64,000 bases of DNA from Bacillus sp. AFS015802 (GCF_002561455.1 NZ_NTUP01000008.1:91333-155332), one strand, 5' to 3'. Counted from the first letter of the stretch, positions 17,655 to 26,982 are shown. A program made the numbers and translations. The notes: generated by a model from the letters alone, not told the origin.

Positions 17655-18953
17655 GTGAACAGCAATGAAATTTACGTTAGCCTAGACATCGGTACATCCA
17701 CAGTGAAAGTAATCATTGGTGAAATGACAAATGATTCCTTAAACATAATCGGTGTAGGAAATGTGAACTCAGAGGGAATCAGAAAAGGTTCCATCGTAGA
17801 TATAGACGAAACTGTTCATACAATCAAGAAGGCAGTTGAACAAGCTGAAAGGATGGTCGGTTTATCCATAAGCCAGGTCATCGTAGGAATTACAGGAAAC
17901 CATGTATCACTTCAATCCTGCCATGGAGTGGTGGCAGTATCGAGTGACAATAGGGAAATTGGCGACGAAGATGTTCTAAGAGTGATGGATGCAGCACAGG
18001 TTGTCTCTATTCCCCCTGAAAGGGAAATCATCAATGTAATCCCAAGGCAGTTCATCGTTGATGGATTGGATGAGATTACTGATCCAAGGGGTATGATCGG
18101 TGTTCGGCTGGAAATGGAAGGCACGATCATTACGGGATCTAAGACGATTTTACATAACACTCTCCGATGTGTAGAAAAAGCCGGTCTTGAAATAGTAGAT
18201 ATCGTGCTTCAGCCACTGGCTGCAGGTACGGTGGCTCTATCAAAGGACGAAAAGAACCTTGGAGCGGCATTAATCGATATTGGCGGCGGCTCTACAACCA
18301 TAGCTGTGTTTGAGCAAGGTCATTTAAAGGCCACGACGGTGCTTCCTGTCGGTGGGGAACATATTACAAAGGATTTATCGATTGGATTACGGACATCGAC
18401 AGACGATGCAGAAAAAATCAAAACAAAATATGGACATGCTTTCTATGACCACGCGTCAGAAGATGAAGTGTTCAGCGTGCCAATTATTGGCAGTGATCAA
18501 CATCAGCAATTTAATCAATTAGAAATTTCTGATATCATAGAAGCAAGGCTTGAAGAGATCCTGGACCTCATCAGCCACGAGCTGAAACGATTGGGAATCA
18601 GGGACCTGCCAGGTGGATATGTTCTGACTGGTGGTGTAGCAAATCTTCCAGGTGTGTTAGAATTAGCACAAATCGTTTTCCAAAATCGTGTACGTGTGGC
18701 AATTCCCGATTATATTGGTGTACGGGAACCTCAGTATACGACAGCAGTCGGATTGATTAAATACGCTCAAAAGAATGCTAGATTGCAAGGAAGGTCTGTA
18801 AGTGCTGAACCAGTGCCTGTTGAGGCCGCTGAGAAGCGTCAATCAAAACCTGTAAATAAAAAGCCAAAGCCTGCAAAGGTAAAAGAAGAAGAACATGAAG
18901 ATGAAAAGGCCATGTCAAAAGTGAAAAAGTTCTTTGGATACTTCTTTGAATAA
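17655..18953 (+). CDS. ftsA: Cell division protein FtsA
   Basis: A 432-residue actin-like ATPase that anchors FtsZ filaments to the membrane. Actin-fold phosphate motifs are seen: [16 protein letters not shown] near residue 8, [16 protein letters not shown] near 205 and [13 protein letters not shown] near 320. The last residues ([11 protein letters not shown]) form the amphipathic membrane-targeting helix, joined by a basic, proline-rich linker. The start is GTG after AAGGAGGTG. ftsZ follows 41 bases later. Confidence 0.97.
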   Translation: MNSNEIYVSLDIGTSTVKVIIGEMTNDSLNIIGVGNVNSEGIRKGSIVDIDETVHTIKKAVEQAERMVGLSISQVIVGITGNHVSLQSCHGVVAVSSDNREIGDEDVLRVMDAAQVVSIPPEREIINVIPRQFIVDGLDEITDPRGMIGVRLEMEGTIITGSKTILHNTLRCVEKAGLEIVDIVLQPLAAGTVALSKDEKNLGAALIDIGGGSTTIAVFEQGHLKATTVLPVGGEHITKDLSIGLRTSTDDAEKIKTKYGHAFYDHASEDEVFSVPIIGSDQHQQFNQLEISDIIEARLEEILDLISHELKRLGIRDLPGGYVLTGGVANLPGVLELAQIVFQNRVRVAIPDYIGVREPQYTTAVGLIKYAQKNARLQGRSVSAEPVPVEAAEKRQSKPVNKKPKPAKVKEEEHEDEKAMSKVKKFFGYFFE

Positions 18954-18994
18954 ATAAAGGAATCCATAGATTCGACGAGTTAGGAGGATTTGTC

Positions 18995-20158
18995 ATGTTG
19001 GAGTTTGATACAAATTTAGATTCATTAGCGACAATAAAAGTTATTGGTGTCGGTGGCGGAGGAAACAACGCCGTAAACCGCATGATCGAGCACGGCGTAC
19101 AGGGTGTTGAATTTATCGCTGTCAACACGGATGCACAGGCTTTGAATCTATCAAAAGCTGAAATAAAGATGCAAATCGGTGGCAAATTAACCAGGGGATT
19201 AGGAGCAGGTGCGAATCCTGAAGTAGGTAAAAAAGCCGCCGAAGAGAGTAAAGAACAGATTGAAGAGGCACTTAGAGGAGCAGACATGGTCTTTGTAACT
19301 GCTGGAATGGGTGGGGGAACCGGTACTGGTGCAGCCCCGGTCATCGCTCAAATCGCCCGTGAAATCGGGGCATTGACAGTCGGTGTCGTGACAAGACCAT
19401 TTACATTTGAAGGCAGAAAGCGTTCAAATCAGGCAAGCGGTGGTATCGCTGCAATGAAAGAAGGAGTGGATACCCTCATCGTTATTCCTAACGATCGTCT
19501 TCTTGAGATCGTGGACAAGAGCACGCCTATGCTTGAAGCTTTCCGTGAAGCGGATAATGTTTTACGTCAAGGTGTGCAAGGTATTTCGGATCTTATCGCT
19601 ACACCTGGTTTGATCAACCTCGACTTTGCAGATGTGAAGACGATCATGTCAAACAAAGGTTCAGCGTTAATGGGTATCGGTGCAGCATCCGGTGAGAACC
19701 GCGCCACTGAAGCTGCGAAAAAGGCAGTTTCAAGTCCGCTGCTCGAGACATCCATCGATGGAGCGCAAGGTGTGCTTATGAACATCACAGGTGGAACGTC
19801 ATTAAGCCTTTATGAAGTTCAGGAGGCTGCTGATATTGTAGCTTCTGCATCGGATCAAGAAGTGAACATGATCTTCGGTTCCGTCATCAATGAAGATTTA
19901 AAGGATGACATCGTCGTGACCGTTATTGCAACCGGGTTTAACGAAGAGGTCATTCAACCTCCAAAGCAAACCCGACCTACATTTGGTGGAATGAAACCAA
20001 ATCAAAGTCCAAACCCAAGCCAATCGGTCAAACGGGAACAGCCTAAACGGGAAGAGCAGCCTCAACAGCAAGAGCCTGTGCGCACCTCTTCCAATCAAGG
20101 TGCGGAAGAAACGCTGGATATTCCAACCTTCCTTCGCAACAGAAACCGTCGCCGTTAA
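18995..20158 (+). CDS. ftsZ: Cell division GTPase FtsZ
   Basis: A 387-residue tubulin-like GTPase forming the Z ring. It has the nucleotide-binding [13 protein letters not shown] near residue 18, the tubulin signature GGGTGTG at residues 106-112, and the T7 loop [11 protein letters not shown] near 207. A variable linker rich in Q, P and K (about 320-370) leads to the conserved tail [15 protein letters not shown] that binds FtsA, SepF and other partners. The ATG follows TAGGAGGATTTG. A strong terminator ends the unit. The bpr gene found downstream in B. subtilis is not here. Confidence 0.99.
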   Translation: MLEFDTNLDSLATIKVIGVGGGGNNAVNRMIEHGVQGVEFIAVNTDAQALNLSKAEIKMQIGGKLTRGLGAGANPEVGKKAAEESKEQIEEALRGADMVFVTAGMGGGTGTGAAPVIAQIAREIGALTVGVVTRPFTFEGRKRSNQASGGIAAMKEGVDTLIVIPNDRLLEIVDKSTPMLEAFREADNVLRQGVQGISDLIATPGLINLDFADVKTIMSNKGSALMGIGAASGENRATEAAKKAVSSPLLETSIDGAQGVLMNITGGTSLSLYEVQEAADIVASASDQEVNMIFGSVINEDLKDDIVVTVIATGFNEEVIQPPKQTRPTFGGMKPNQSPNPSQSVKREQPKREEQPQQQEPVRTSSNQGAEETLDIPTFLRNRNRRR

Positions 20159-20175
20159 TAGTCAAACAACAGCAA

Positions 20176-20216
20176 GGATCCCCCAGGGCAAAAATGCCCA
20201 TGGGGGATCTTTTTTT
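20176..20216 (+). terminator. Strong rho-independent terminator after ftsZ
   Basis: GATCCCCC-A-GGGCA pairs with TGCCC-A-GGGGGATC around an AAAA loop, followed by a run of seven T. Confidence 0.95.
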
Positions 20217-20288
20217 CATGCACCAACCTACACTAAAAATCCCATACGAAAACCATCCGTTATAAGAAGATATTGCATCTATATTTAC

Positions 20289-20373
20289 TGACAATTTTCG
20301 TTCATATCTCCGAAAAGTTTTCCGTTGAAGCATACAAAAAATGACAACCTTTAAAAGGTATGTACGATATACT
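20289..20373 (+). promoter_or_regulatory. Candidate Spo0A-dependent sigma-A promoter of spoIIGA-sigE
   Basis: ATGACA (20341-20346) and TATACT (20368-20373) are 21 bp apart, longer than the normal 17. The B. subtilis spoIIG promoter is known for a similarly over-long spacer and needs Spo0A bound near the -35. TGACAA, the core of the Spo0A box on the opposite strand, occurs at 20289 and 20342. The sequences are seen; their use is inferred. Confidence 0.5.
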
Positions 20374-20438
20374 TCTGATAAGTCATACCTGAGTGGAATG
20401 GAGTGGAACTGGGTGAGATGAAAAAAGGAGGGTAGAGT

Positions 20439-21365
20439 GTGACTTTATATTTAGATGTCATCTGGTTGTTAAATCTGTTAGTAGACTTTTTCTTATTATG
20501 GTTAACAGGGATCATCTTAAAGAGACAATACACCCTCTGGAGAATCGGTATCGGGAGTTTGATAGGTTCTATCATTATCCTCCTTGCTTTTTCACCGTAT
20601 GCACATTTTGCAGGAAACCCCTTTTTCAAGCTATCATTTTCCATTGTTATGGTATATACAGCCTTTGGCTATAGAAGATTACGCTATTATGTATCAAATC
20701 TTCTTATGTTTTATTTCGTCACTTTCTTTACGGGCGGAATTTTAATTGGGACTCATTATTTTATAAGCTTCGATCCAAGCAGGGAATCATCCATGCTGCT
20801 GGCAAGCATACGGGGATTTGGCGACCCGATAAGCTGGGTATTTGTCATGCTTGCCCTGCCGTTTGCCTGGTACTTCTCAAAAGGAAGGGTGGATAGCATT
20901 GAGCATGTGAAGCTTCAATACGATCAGCTTCTGGAAGTCATCATACAGATTGAAGATTTTCACTGTACCGTAAGCGGTCTTGTGGACAGTGGGAATCAAC
21001 TTCAAGATCCCATTTCGAAAAGTCCGGTCATGATTCTATCCATAGCAGAAATAGAGGGGGAAATCCCTGAAGAGATGAAGGCACTTTGCCATGATGTTGA
21101 TGAAATTTTTTCAGGTGAGAAGCATATAGACACCCGCTGGTCTGACAGGATGCGTATCGTCCCTGCACAATCGGTAGGGAGGAATAGTCAGCTTCTTGCA
21201 GCCATCAAGCCTGATTCATTAATTTTGAAGGACCATGAATCGGAATGGGCAATACCCAATGGATTAATTGCCTTCAGGGAAGAACCTCTTGCAGCCGATG
21301 GGCATTTCCAAGCGATCGTCCATCCGAAAATGGCGTCACGAAAACCGGTCCTGAACGTTTCGTAA
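20439..21365 (+). CDS. spoIIGA: Sporulation sigma-E processing protease SpoIIGA
   Basis: A 308-residue protein with five or so N-terminal membrane helices (within about residues 1-155) and a C-terminal aspartic-protease-like cytoplasmic domain, with the catalytic DSGN near residue 184. It cleaves the pro-sequence from pro-sigma-E in the mother cell after a signal from SpoIIR. The GTG start is preceded by AAAGGAGGG. sigE follows 53 bases after the stop, as in all relatives. Confidence 0.95.
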   Translation: MTLYLDVIWLLNLLVDFFLLWLTGIILKRQYTLWRIGIGSLIGSIIILLAFSPYAHFAGNPFFKLSFSIVMVYTAFGYRRLRYYVSNLLMFYFVTFFTGGILIGTHYFISFDPSRESSMLLASIRGFGDPISWVFVMLALPFAWYFSKGRVDSIEHVKLQYDQLLEVIIQIEDFHCTVSGLVDSGNQLQDPISKSPVMILSIAEIEGEIPEEMKALCHDVDEIFSGEKHIDTRWSDRMRIVPAQSVGRNSQLLAAIKPDSLILKDHESEWAIPNGLIAFREEPLAADGHFQAIVHPKMASRKPVLNVS

Positions 21366-21418
21366 ATCAATTATTACTACTATACTCACAATTTAAAGAA
21401 ATAGAAGGGGGAGCAACA

Positions 21419-22138
21419 ATGAAAAAATTCAAATTCAAATTTTTATACTATTGGTACAAACTGTTAATCAAGCTTGGGCTGAAGACAGATGAAATATACT
21501 ACATAGGTGGTAGTGAAGCACTTCCTCCTCCACTTACGAAGGAAGAGGAAGAAGTGCTCCTCAATAAATTGCCTAAGGGTGACAAGGCGGCACGCTCATT
21601 ATTGATTGAACGCAATTTAAGATTGGTTGTATATATTGCCCGGAAGTTTGAAAATACAGGGATCAATATAGAAGATCTGATCAGTATCGGTACAATCGGG
21701 CTTATCAAAGCGGTCAATACCTTCAATCCTGAGAAAAAGATCAAGTTGGCGACCTATGCCTCAAGATGTATTGAAAATGAGATACTCATGTACTTAAGGA
21801 GAAACAACAAAATCCGGTCAGAAGTTTCGTTCGACGAACCCCTTAATATCGATTGGGATGGGAATGAATTGCTGTTATCAGATGTTCTTGGTACGGATGA
21901 GGATATCATTACGAAAGATTTGGAAGCAACAGTCGATAAAAAATTACTCTTTAATGCCCTGCATCAGCTCACAGATCGTGAGAAACAAATTATGGAGCTC
22001 CGTTTCGGCTTAATGGGGGAGGAGGAAAAAACCCAGAAAGACGTAGCCGATATGCTTGGGATTTCGCAGTCTTACATTTCCCGATTGGAAAAAAGGATTA
22101 TTAAACGCTTGAAGAAGGAATTCAATAAAATGGTTTAA
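21419..22138 (+). CDS. sigE: RNA polymerase sporulation factor sigma-E (precursor)
   Basis: A 239-residue sigma-70 family protein, the early mother-cell sigma factor. The first about 28 residues ([16 protein letters not shown] and onward) form the amphipathic pro-sequence that tethers the inactive form to the membrane and is cut off by SpoIIGA. Region 2 ([17 protein letters not shown]), region 3 and the region 4 helix-turn-helix ([20 protein letters not shown]) are complete. I chose the ATG at 21419 after GAAGGGGGAG because it gives the conserved 239 residues; frames starting inside spoIIGA are not meaningful. Confidence 0.98.
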   Translation: MKKFKFKFLYYWYKLLIKLGLKTDEIYYIGGSEALPPPLTKEEEEVLLNKLPKGDKAARSLLIERNLRLVVYIARKFENTGINIEDLISIGTIGLIKAVNTFNPEKKIKLATYASRCIENEILMYLRRNNKIRSEVSFDEPLNIDWDGNELLLSDVLGTDEDIITKDLEATVDKKLLFNALHQLTDREKQIMELRFGLMGEEEKTQKDVADMLGISQSYISRLEKRIIKRLKKEFNKMV

Positions 22139-22144
22139 AAATCT

Positions 22145-22184
22145 AAAAGCTGACTTTTTCAATTGAAAAGGTCAGCTTTTTGTT
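22145..22184 (+). terminator. Terminator after sigE
   Basis: AAAAGCTGACTTTTTC (22145-22160) pairs along its whole length with GAAAAGGTCAGCTTTT (22165-22180) and is followed by T. It separates sigE from sigG transcription. Confidence 0.9.
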
Positions 22185-22275
22185 ATGAGTTAAAACCAAA
22201 AAAAATTTACGCCTCATTTATCCAGATTACATAAGGGGTTTGGAACGTTCCCGTCACTGCTTGTCAGAACGAAAT

Positions 22276-22304
22276 GCATATTTTTCCTCTTCAAGGAAAT
22301 ACTG
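22276..22304 (+). promoter_or_regulatory. Candidate sigma-F/sigma-G promoter of sigG
   Basis: GCATA (22276-22280), 14 bases, then GGAAATACTG (22295-22304) matches the forespore consensus GYATA - N15 - GGnnAnnHTR in every -10 position, with a spacer one base short. sigG is known to be transcribed first by sigma-F and then by its own product. Confidence 0.7.
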
Positions 22305-22319
22305 AATTTTGTACAGCAG

Positions 22320-22332
22320 CTCCTACAAGGAG
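22320..22332 (+). promoter_or_regulatory. sigG: Ribosome-site-masking hairpin in the sigG leader
   Basis: CTCCT (22320-22324) can pair with AGGAG (22328-22332), the core of the AAGGAGGGG ribosome site of sigG, around a three-base loop. It would lie at the start of the sigma-F transcript. A leader hairpin that damps sigG translation has been described in B. subtilis. Confidence 0.55.
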
Positions 22333-22340
22333 GGGAAAGA

Positions 22341-23117
22341 ATGACACGTAATAAAGTCGAGATTTGTGGTGTGGATACGTCCAAATTGCCAGTTCTCAAA
22401 AATGATGAAATGAGAATCCTATTCAAGGAAATGCAAGCGGGTGACATCACCGCGAGAGAAAAACTGGTCAATGGAAATTTGCGCCTCGTCTTAAGTGTAA
22501 TTCAACGCTTTAATAACCGTGGTGAGTATGTTGATGATTTATTTCAGGTAGGGTGTATCGGATTAATGAAATCCATCGATAATTTTGATTTAGGTCAAAA
22601 CGTTCGATTCTCTACATACGCGGTTCCGATGATCATCGGGGAGATCCGTCGATATTTAAGAGACAATAACCCGATAAGAGTGTCCCGTTCACTACGAGAT
22701 ATTGCGTACAAGGCTCTACAAGTAAGAGAGAAATTAATGGGGGAAACATCGAAGGAACCGACTGCAGAAGAAATTGCCAAAGTTCTTGATGTATCCCACG
22801 AGGAAATCGTATTTGCACTCGATGCCATCCAGGATCCCGTTTCCTTGTTTGAACCCATTTATAATGATGGTGGAGACCCCATCTTTGTGATGGATCAACT
22901 AAGCGACGAAAAGAACCGCGATTTCCATTGGATTGAAGAAATTGCCCTTCAAGAAGGAATGAGACGGTTAAACGATCGTGAAAAACTCATTATCAGCAAA
23001 CGCTTCTTTCAAGGAAAAACCCAAATGGAAGTCGCAGACGAAATCGGAATCTCCCAAGCACAAGTTTCCAGACTCGAAAAAGCAGCAATCAAACAAATGA
23101 ACAAAAATATTCAGTGA
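22341..23117 (+). CDS. sigG: RNA polymerase sporulation factor sigma-G
   Basis: A 258-residue sigma factor of the late forespore. It begins MTRNKVEICGVDTSKLPVL, the stretch contacted by anti-sigma factors, and contains region 2 (LVNGNLRLVLSVIQRFNNRG), region 3 and a C-terminal helix-turn-helix (MEVADEIGISQAQVSRLEKA). Length and sequence closely match B. subtilis SigG. It has its own forespore promoter and a masked ribosome site. Directly after the stop a hairpin repeat begins, where B. subtilis carries ylmA. Confidence 0.98.
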   Translation: MTRNKVEICGVDTSKLPVLKNDEMRILFKEMQAGDITAREKLVNGNLRLVLSVIQRFNNRGEYVDDLFQVGCIGLMKSIDNFDLGQNVRFSTYAVPMIIGEIRRYLRDNNPIRVSRSLRDIAYKALQVREKLMGETSKEPTAEEIAKVLDVSHEEIVFALDAIQDPVSLFEPIYNDGGDPIFVMDQLSDEKNRDFHWIEEIALQEGMRRLNDREKLIISKRFFQGKTQMEVADEIGISQAQVSRLEKAAIKQMNKNIQ

Positions 23118-23121
23118 ATAA

Positions 23122-23312
23122 CGAAAAGCGGAAGGGCTTTGCCCAGAGGCGACAAGCATAAGACGAACCATCCGGAAAGGCGTTCTTTGCCTTTTTGGAT
23201 GGTTTGTCTTATGACCTCGAGCCTCTAAGCCCTGGACTTATGACCTCGAGCCTCTAAGCCCTGGAGCTGGACAAAACGAAAAGCGGAGGCGGCTCGTTCA
23301 GCCCCGACAAGC
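23122..23312. repeat. Modular interspersed hairpin repeat, copy 1
   Basis: Two 36-base border units, each beginning CGAAAAGCGGA and ending CGACAAGC (23122-23157 and 23277-23312), enclose a long stem-loop: CATAAGACGAACCATCC (23157-23173) pairs with GGATGGTTTGTCTTATG (23197-23213), 16 pairs plus one wobble, with an inner AAAGGC/GCCTTT stem. Each border unit can form its own small hairpin (GGGC/GCCC and GGCT/AGCC). A related element lies inverted at the right end of the window. No protein is encoded. It may be a non-autonomous repeat family. Confidence 0.8.
23208..23265. repeat. Perfect tandem duplication of a 29-bp unit
   Basis: The 29 bases 23208-23236 (beginning CTTATGACCTCGAGCC) recur exactly at 23237-23265 with no gap. 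The duplication lies inside the hairpin repeat and copies part of its right stem arm, which points to slippage or recombination at the element. Confidence 0.9.
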
Positions 23313-23314
23313 AC

Positions 23315-23358
23315 AAAAGAAAGGCAGATCTCCTTCGGGAAGGTCTGCCTTTCTTTTT
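23315..23358 (+). terminator. Strong terminator downstream of the repeat
   Basis: AAAAGAAAGGCAGA pairs with TCTGCCTTTCTTTT, with a CCTT/AAGG inner stem closing a CGGG loop, and ends in T5. It is probably the end of the sigG transcript, now beyond the repeat. It could also act on the other strand. Confidence 0.85.
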
Positions 23359-23461
23359 GCTGCATACACTTATAATAACTACTCGAAAAAGGTGAAGGCA
23401 GCTATGCAAATTCACTATATAATCAACTCAATAGGAACAACATGAAAAGAGGGTGAAGAAT

Positions 23462-23749
23462 ATGGTACGGATATCTGAATTCCAGGTGAAGGATGTTGTG
23501 AGTATTTCGGATGGACGGAAATTAGGGAATATTGGTGATATTGAAATCAACCTGGACACCGGAAGAATCGAGGCAATCGTGATAGGGAGCGGAGGGAAGA
23601 TCTTAGGCTTTTTTGGCAAAGACGAAGATATCGTCATCCCTTGGAGCAGTATCGTAAAGATAGGGGAAGATGTGATTCTTGTAAGATATAAAGACAGCCA
23701 TTACATTCAAGGACAGCTTCAGGAACCGAAACAATCCCCCGATACATGA
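23462..23749 (+). CDS. ylmC: PRC-barrel domain protein, YlmC/YmxH family
   Basis: A 95-residue protein with a PRC-barrel fold (MVRISEFQVKDVVSISDGRK, then IGDIEINLDTGRIEAIVI and IPWSSIVKIGEDVILV). This family sits next to sigG or ylmD in spore formers, and the precise role is not known. I chose ATG 23462 after AGAGGGTGA; an in-frame GTG at 23453 lies inside that ribosome site. The C-terminal tail (QLQEPKQSPDT) is longer than in the B. subtilis protein. Confidence 0.9.
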   Translation: MVRISEFQVKDVVSISDGRKLGNIGDIEINLDTGRIEAIVIGSGGKILGFFGKDEDIVIPWSSIVKIGEDVILVRYKDSHYIQGQLQEPKQSPDT

Positions 23750-23800
23750 CGAATCTTCAGCGTCTATGGTACACTTAATAAAAAACGAAGGAGATTCAAC

Positions 23801-24622
23801 GTGTCGAAAGAGCCTTTTGTAGTAGAGACAGAATCTTATTACTCCATTGATAAATGGACGAAAGAAAATCCCAATCTAATCGCGGGCATCACAACAAAGT
23901 GTGGCGGAATAAGCGCCGGTCCATTTGATTCTTTCAATATGGGTCTTCACGTAGGAGACAAGGACACGTCGGTCATCCATAACCGACAGTCCCTTGCAGC
24001 GGATCTTGATATGCCTCTCGAATGCTGGGTAGGGGCTGAACAAACACATGGGAATAATATTTACATTCCTGGTTCAGAAGACGCCGGTAAAGGGGCAGAC
24101 AGCTATCATAGCAGCATTAAAGACACGGACGGATTCATGACAGCGGAAAGAAATATACTGTTAACGATGTGTTACGCAGATTGTGTCCCCCTTTATTTCC
24201 TGGACAGAGCGTCTGGAACAATCGGATTGGCTCATGCTGGATGGAAGGGGACGGTTCTTGAAATAGGACCGAAAATGGTCGGTGCATTCATCGGGAAAGG
24301 GTCTTCCCTTTCTTCACTTGAAGTGGTGATCGGGCCATCTATATGCAAAGATTGCTATGTAGTGGACGACTATGTAATTGATAAAGTGAAAAAAACACTA
24401 GAAGATGAAAACAACTTACCCTATAATTTAAAGGAAGAGGGGCAGTACAATCTCGATCTGAAGGTGTTAAATAAACAACTCCTGCTTCAGAGCGGTTTAC
24501 ATTCTGATCAAATCCATACTTCCAGTTTTTGTTCGTCCTGTCACGAGAATTTTTTCTCTTATAGAAGAGATGGTGGAAAAACGGGAAGAATCATGAGTTT
24601 TATTGGCTGGAAGGAGAAATAA
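23801..24622 (+). CDS. ylmD: Multi-copper-oxidase-fold purine nucleoside phosphorylase, YlmD/PgeF family
   Basis: A 273-residue protein of the laccase-domain (DUF152, YfiH) family. It carries the metal-binding residues in ADCVPLYF near residue 128, HAGWKGT near 145 and the C-terminal [18 protein letters not shown]. Members cleave purine nucleosides; the E. coli relative removes a faulty amino acid from peptidoglycan precursors. The gene starts with GTG after GAAGGAG. ylmE starts one base after its stop. Confidence 0.92.
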   Translation: MSKEPFVVETESYYSIDKWTKENPNLIAGITTKCGGISAGPFDSFNMGLHVGDKDTSVIHNRQSLAADLDMPLECWVGAEQTHGNNIYIPGSEDAGKGADSYHSSIKDTDGFMTAERNILLTMCYADCVPLYFLDRASGTIGLAHAGWKGTVLEIGPKMVGAFIGKGSSLSSLEVVIGPSICKDCYVVDDYVIDKVKKTLEDENNLPYNLKEEGQYNLDLKVLNKQLLLQSGLHSDQIHTSSFCSSCHENFFSYRRDGGKTGRIMSFIGWKEK

Positions 24623-24623
24623 G

Positions 24624-25298
24624 ATGAAGGTATCGGAAAACGTTAAAATCATCAACGAAAATATTCACCGTGCCTGTGAACGAAGCGGACGCACGGCAGA
24701 AGACGTGACTATGGTTGCGGTCACGAAATACGTGACCATTGAACGTGCGGAAGAGGCAGTTGAAGCTGGCCTTTTCCACTTGGGGGAAAACCGGGATGAA
24801 GGATTGATCTCCAAGTGGGAGGTTTTACAGGACAAGCCCCAGTGGCATTTCATCGGCTCCCTGCAATCAAGGAAGGTCAAAAACATCATTGATAAAGTAT
24901 CATACATACACTCCCTGGATCGTCTGTCATTGGCGAATGAAATTCATAAAAGGGCAGATAAACCTGTGTCTTGTTTCGTTCAAGTGAATGTGTCGGGAGA
25001 AGGGTCCAAACATGGTATTTCTCCTGAAGAAGTAAAGGAATTTATCGGCAACTTGAAAGAATTTTTCAATATTAAAGTCGTGGGGTTAATGACAATGGCT
25101 CCACATACGGAAGATGAACCATTCTTAAGGTCTTGTTTCAGGCAGCTGAAAACCATTCAGGAAGAAATTGCTTCCCTTAATCTTCCTTATGCCCCTTGTA
25201 CAGAATTATCCATGGGGATGAGCAATGATTATATGATTGCGATTGAAGAAGGCGCTACATTTATTCGTATTGGAACGGCATTAGTTGGAAATGACTGA
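24624..25298 (+). CDS. ylmE: Pyridoxal-phosphate homeostasis protein, YggS family
   Basis: A 224-residue single-domain alanine-racemase-fold protein that binds pyridoxal phosphate without known catalysis and balances vitamin B6 and amino-acid pools. The cofactor lysine sits in MVAVTKYVT near residue 37; [14 protein letters not shown] and [18 protein letters not shown] follow as in the family. The ATG at 24624 is preceded by GGAAGGAGAA within the end of ylmD. sepF follows 16 bases later. Confidence 0.95.
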   Translation: MKVSENVKIINENIHRACERSGRTAEDVTMVAVTKYVTIERAEEAVEAGLFHLGENRDEGLISKWEVLQDKPQWHFIGSLQSRKVKNIIDKVSYIHSLDRLSLANEIHKRADKPVSCFVQVNVSGEGSKHGISPEEVKEFIGNLKEFFNIKVVGLMTMAPHTEDEPFLRSCFRQLKTIQEEIASLNLPYAPCTELSMGMSNDYMIAIEEGATFIRIGTALVGND

Positions 25299-25314
25299 GA
25301 GGGGATGAATACAA

Positions 25315-25758
25315 ATGGGTATTAAGTCAAAGTTTAAAACGTTCTTTTTGCTGGATGAAGATGAATATGAATATGAAGAAGAAAAGTATGAAGAAGAATA
25401 CGAGGAGAAGAAGCCCATGAAGTCGCAGCTTTCCAATTCGAAACAAAATGTTGTGAGCCTTCAAAGTGTTCAAAAATCTTCTAAAATGATCCTTGTCGAG
25501 CCAAGAGTATATGCCGAGGCACAGGAGATTGCGGATCATTTAAAGAATCGGCGATCAGTCCTTGTAAACCTGCAGCGGATCCAGCATGACCAGGCTAAGA
25601 GGATTGTCGACTTTCTCAGCGGGACTGTATATGCAATCGGTGGTGACATTCAGAGGGTAGGCGATAATATTTTCCTATGCACACCTGATAATGTGGAAGT
25701 AAGCGGGAATATCTCTGAATTTTTAAAAGAGGAAGACCTATCAGATTCGAGGTGGTAA
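25315..25758 (+). CDS. sepF: Cell division protein SepF
   Basis: A 147-residue protein that binds FtsZ and the membrane and can replace FtsA. The N-terminal amphipathic helix ([13 protein letters not shown]) is the membrane anchor, followed by an acidic E/Y-rich linker (about 15-38) and the globular SepF domain (about 58-140) with [18 protein letters not shown] and [16 protein letters not shown]. It lies between ylmE and ylmG as in B. subtilis. The strength of the acidic linker (many EEY repeats) is noticeable but normal for the family. Confidence 0.96.
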   Translation: MGIKSKFKTFFLLDEDEYEYEEEKYEEEYEEKKPMKSQLSNSKQNVVSLQSVQKSSKMILVEPRVYAEAQEIADHLKNRRSVLVNLQRIQHDQAKRIVDFLSGTVYAIGGDIQRVGDNIFLCTPDNVEVSGNISEFLKEEDLSDSRW

Positions 25759-25766
25759 TGTAAATT

Positions 25767-26030
25767 ATGGTATTGTTGTATCAAATCCTGTCTAACCTAA
25801 TTCAAATATACTCCTGGGCGTTAATCATTTATATCTTGATGTCCTGGTTTCCAAGTGCAAGGGAGACGTCGATTGGACAGTTCCTGGCTAGGATCTGTGA
25901 ACCTTATTTAGAACCCTTCAGACGTTTTGTTCCATCAATCGGAATGATTGATATATCACCGATTGTGGCATTCATTGTGTTAAATCTGGCTCAATCGGGT
26001 TTATACCAATTATTTAAATGGCTTATTTAA
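25767..26030 (+). CDS. ylmG: YggT family membrane protein
   Basis: An 87-residue protein with two membrane helices (about 5-25 and 65-84) and the family stretch [29 protein letters not shown] between them. YggT proteins are linked to osmotic tolerance and to positioning of membrane complexes, including division; the exact role is unsettled. The ATG at 25767 follows GAGGTGG at a rather long spacing. The gene sits between sepF and ylmH. Confidence 0.92.
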   Translation: MVLLYQILSNLIQIYSWALIIYILMSWFPSARETSIGQFLARICEPYLEPFRRFVPSIGMIDISPIVAFIVLNLAQSGLYQLFKWLI

Positions 26031-26053
26031 ATGACACTAAGGCTATGACCTAT

Positions 26054-26096
26054 AAAGGACTGAAACCGGTCAAACCGTTTTCAGTTCTTTTATTTT
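26054..26096 (+). terminator. Hairpin between ylmG and ylmH
   Basis: AAGGACTGAAACCGGT pairs with ACCGTTTTCAGTTCTTTT around CAA, then TATTTT. It should reduce readthrough from sepF-ylmG into ylmH. Confidence 0.75.
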
Positions 26097-26122
26097 GGGT
26101 AAATCACATAGGGGGTGAATAC

Positions 26123-26893
26123 ATGTCTTCGATTTATCAGCATTTCAGGCCGGATGAGAAAGAGTTTGTGGATGCGGTACTTGAGTGGAAGCAGACAGTG
26201 GAAAACCAATACGCGGCAAAACGAACCGACTTTTTGGACCCGAGGCAGCAGCATATTGTCGGGTCCATCATCGGAAATAACGATGAAATCAATCTTTCCT
26301 TTTATCCGGAAAACACGGAGAGGAAACGGGCTTTACTGTACCCACCTTATTTTCAGCCGGAGGAAGAAGATTTTGGAATAAGTCTTTTTGAAATACAGTA
26401 TCCATCGAAGTTTGTTACAATAGAACACAGACAGGTATTAGGGACCCTGATGTCATTGGGGTTGAAAAGGGAAAAGTTCGGGGATATCCTGACGGGGAAT
26501 GATATCATTCAGCTTATGCTTGCAGATGAAATTTCAGATTATGTCAAAATGGAACTGACCCAAATCGGGAAGGCCAAGATTTCCCTAAAGGAAATTCCGC
26601 TGCATGAAAAAATGGAAAGTCAAGAAGAATGGCAGGAGAAGACGGCAACCGTCAGCTCCCTGAGGCTGGACGTCGTACTCGCAGCCATCTACAATGATTC
26701 CCGTCAAAAGGCTCAGACATTGATTAAAAGCGGTCATGTAAAAGTGAATTGGAAAGCGGTTGAAAATCCCTCTTTCGAAGTGGAAGCCTCAGATGTACTT
26801 TCCGCGAGAGGTTATGGTAGAAGTAAGTTATTGTCCATCGAAGGAAGGACAAAACGGGATAAATGGCGAATATCTGTGGGAATACTGAAATAA
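26123..26893 (+). CDS. ylmH: S4-domain RNA-binding protein YlmH
   Basis: A 256-residue protein with an N-terminal YlmH-type domain (MSSIYQHFRPDEKEFVDAV) and a C-terminal S4 RNA-binding domain (about residues 180-250: SSLRLDVVLAAIYNDSRQKA, then IKSGHVKVNW). Recent work connects YlmH with rescue of stalled 50S ribosomes, which is interesting next to rqcH elsewhere in this window. The start at 26123 follows GGGGGTGAAT; in-frame ATGs upstream fall in the terminator hairpin and were rejected. divIVA lies 89 bases downstream. Confidence 0.93.
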   Translation: MSSIYQHFRPDEKEFVDAVLEWKQTVENQYAAKRTDFLDPRQQHIVGSIIGNNDEINLSFYPENTERKRALLYPPYFQPEEEDFGISLFEIQYPSKFVTIEHRQVLGTLMSLGLKREKFGDILTGNDIIQLMLADEISDYVKMELTQIGKAKISLKEIPLHEKMESQEEWQEKTATVSSLRLDVVLAAIYNDSRQKAQTLIKSGHVKVNWKAVENPSFEVEASDVLSARGYGRSKLLSIEGRTKRDKWRISVGILK

Positions 26894-26940
26894 TTTAAGA
26901 AAATTAAAGGAATTCTCCCACATACTGTCGAAATTTTAGT

Positions 26941-26946
26941 TATAAT
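26941..26946 (+). promoter_or_regulatory. Perfect -10 box ahead of divIVA
   Basis: TATAAT lies 37 bases before the divIVA ATG. No clear -35 is present at 17 bp, so the promoter call rests on the -10 alone. Confidence 0.4.
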
Positions 26947-26982
26947 AAATATGTAATTCACCAAGTACTGGAGGTGGCTCCC

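Noticed and set aside
21245..21418. Longer sigE starting inside spoIIGA
   Set aside because: The extra 58 residues are the wrong frame of spoIIGA, and the conserved pro-sequence begins at 21419.
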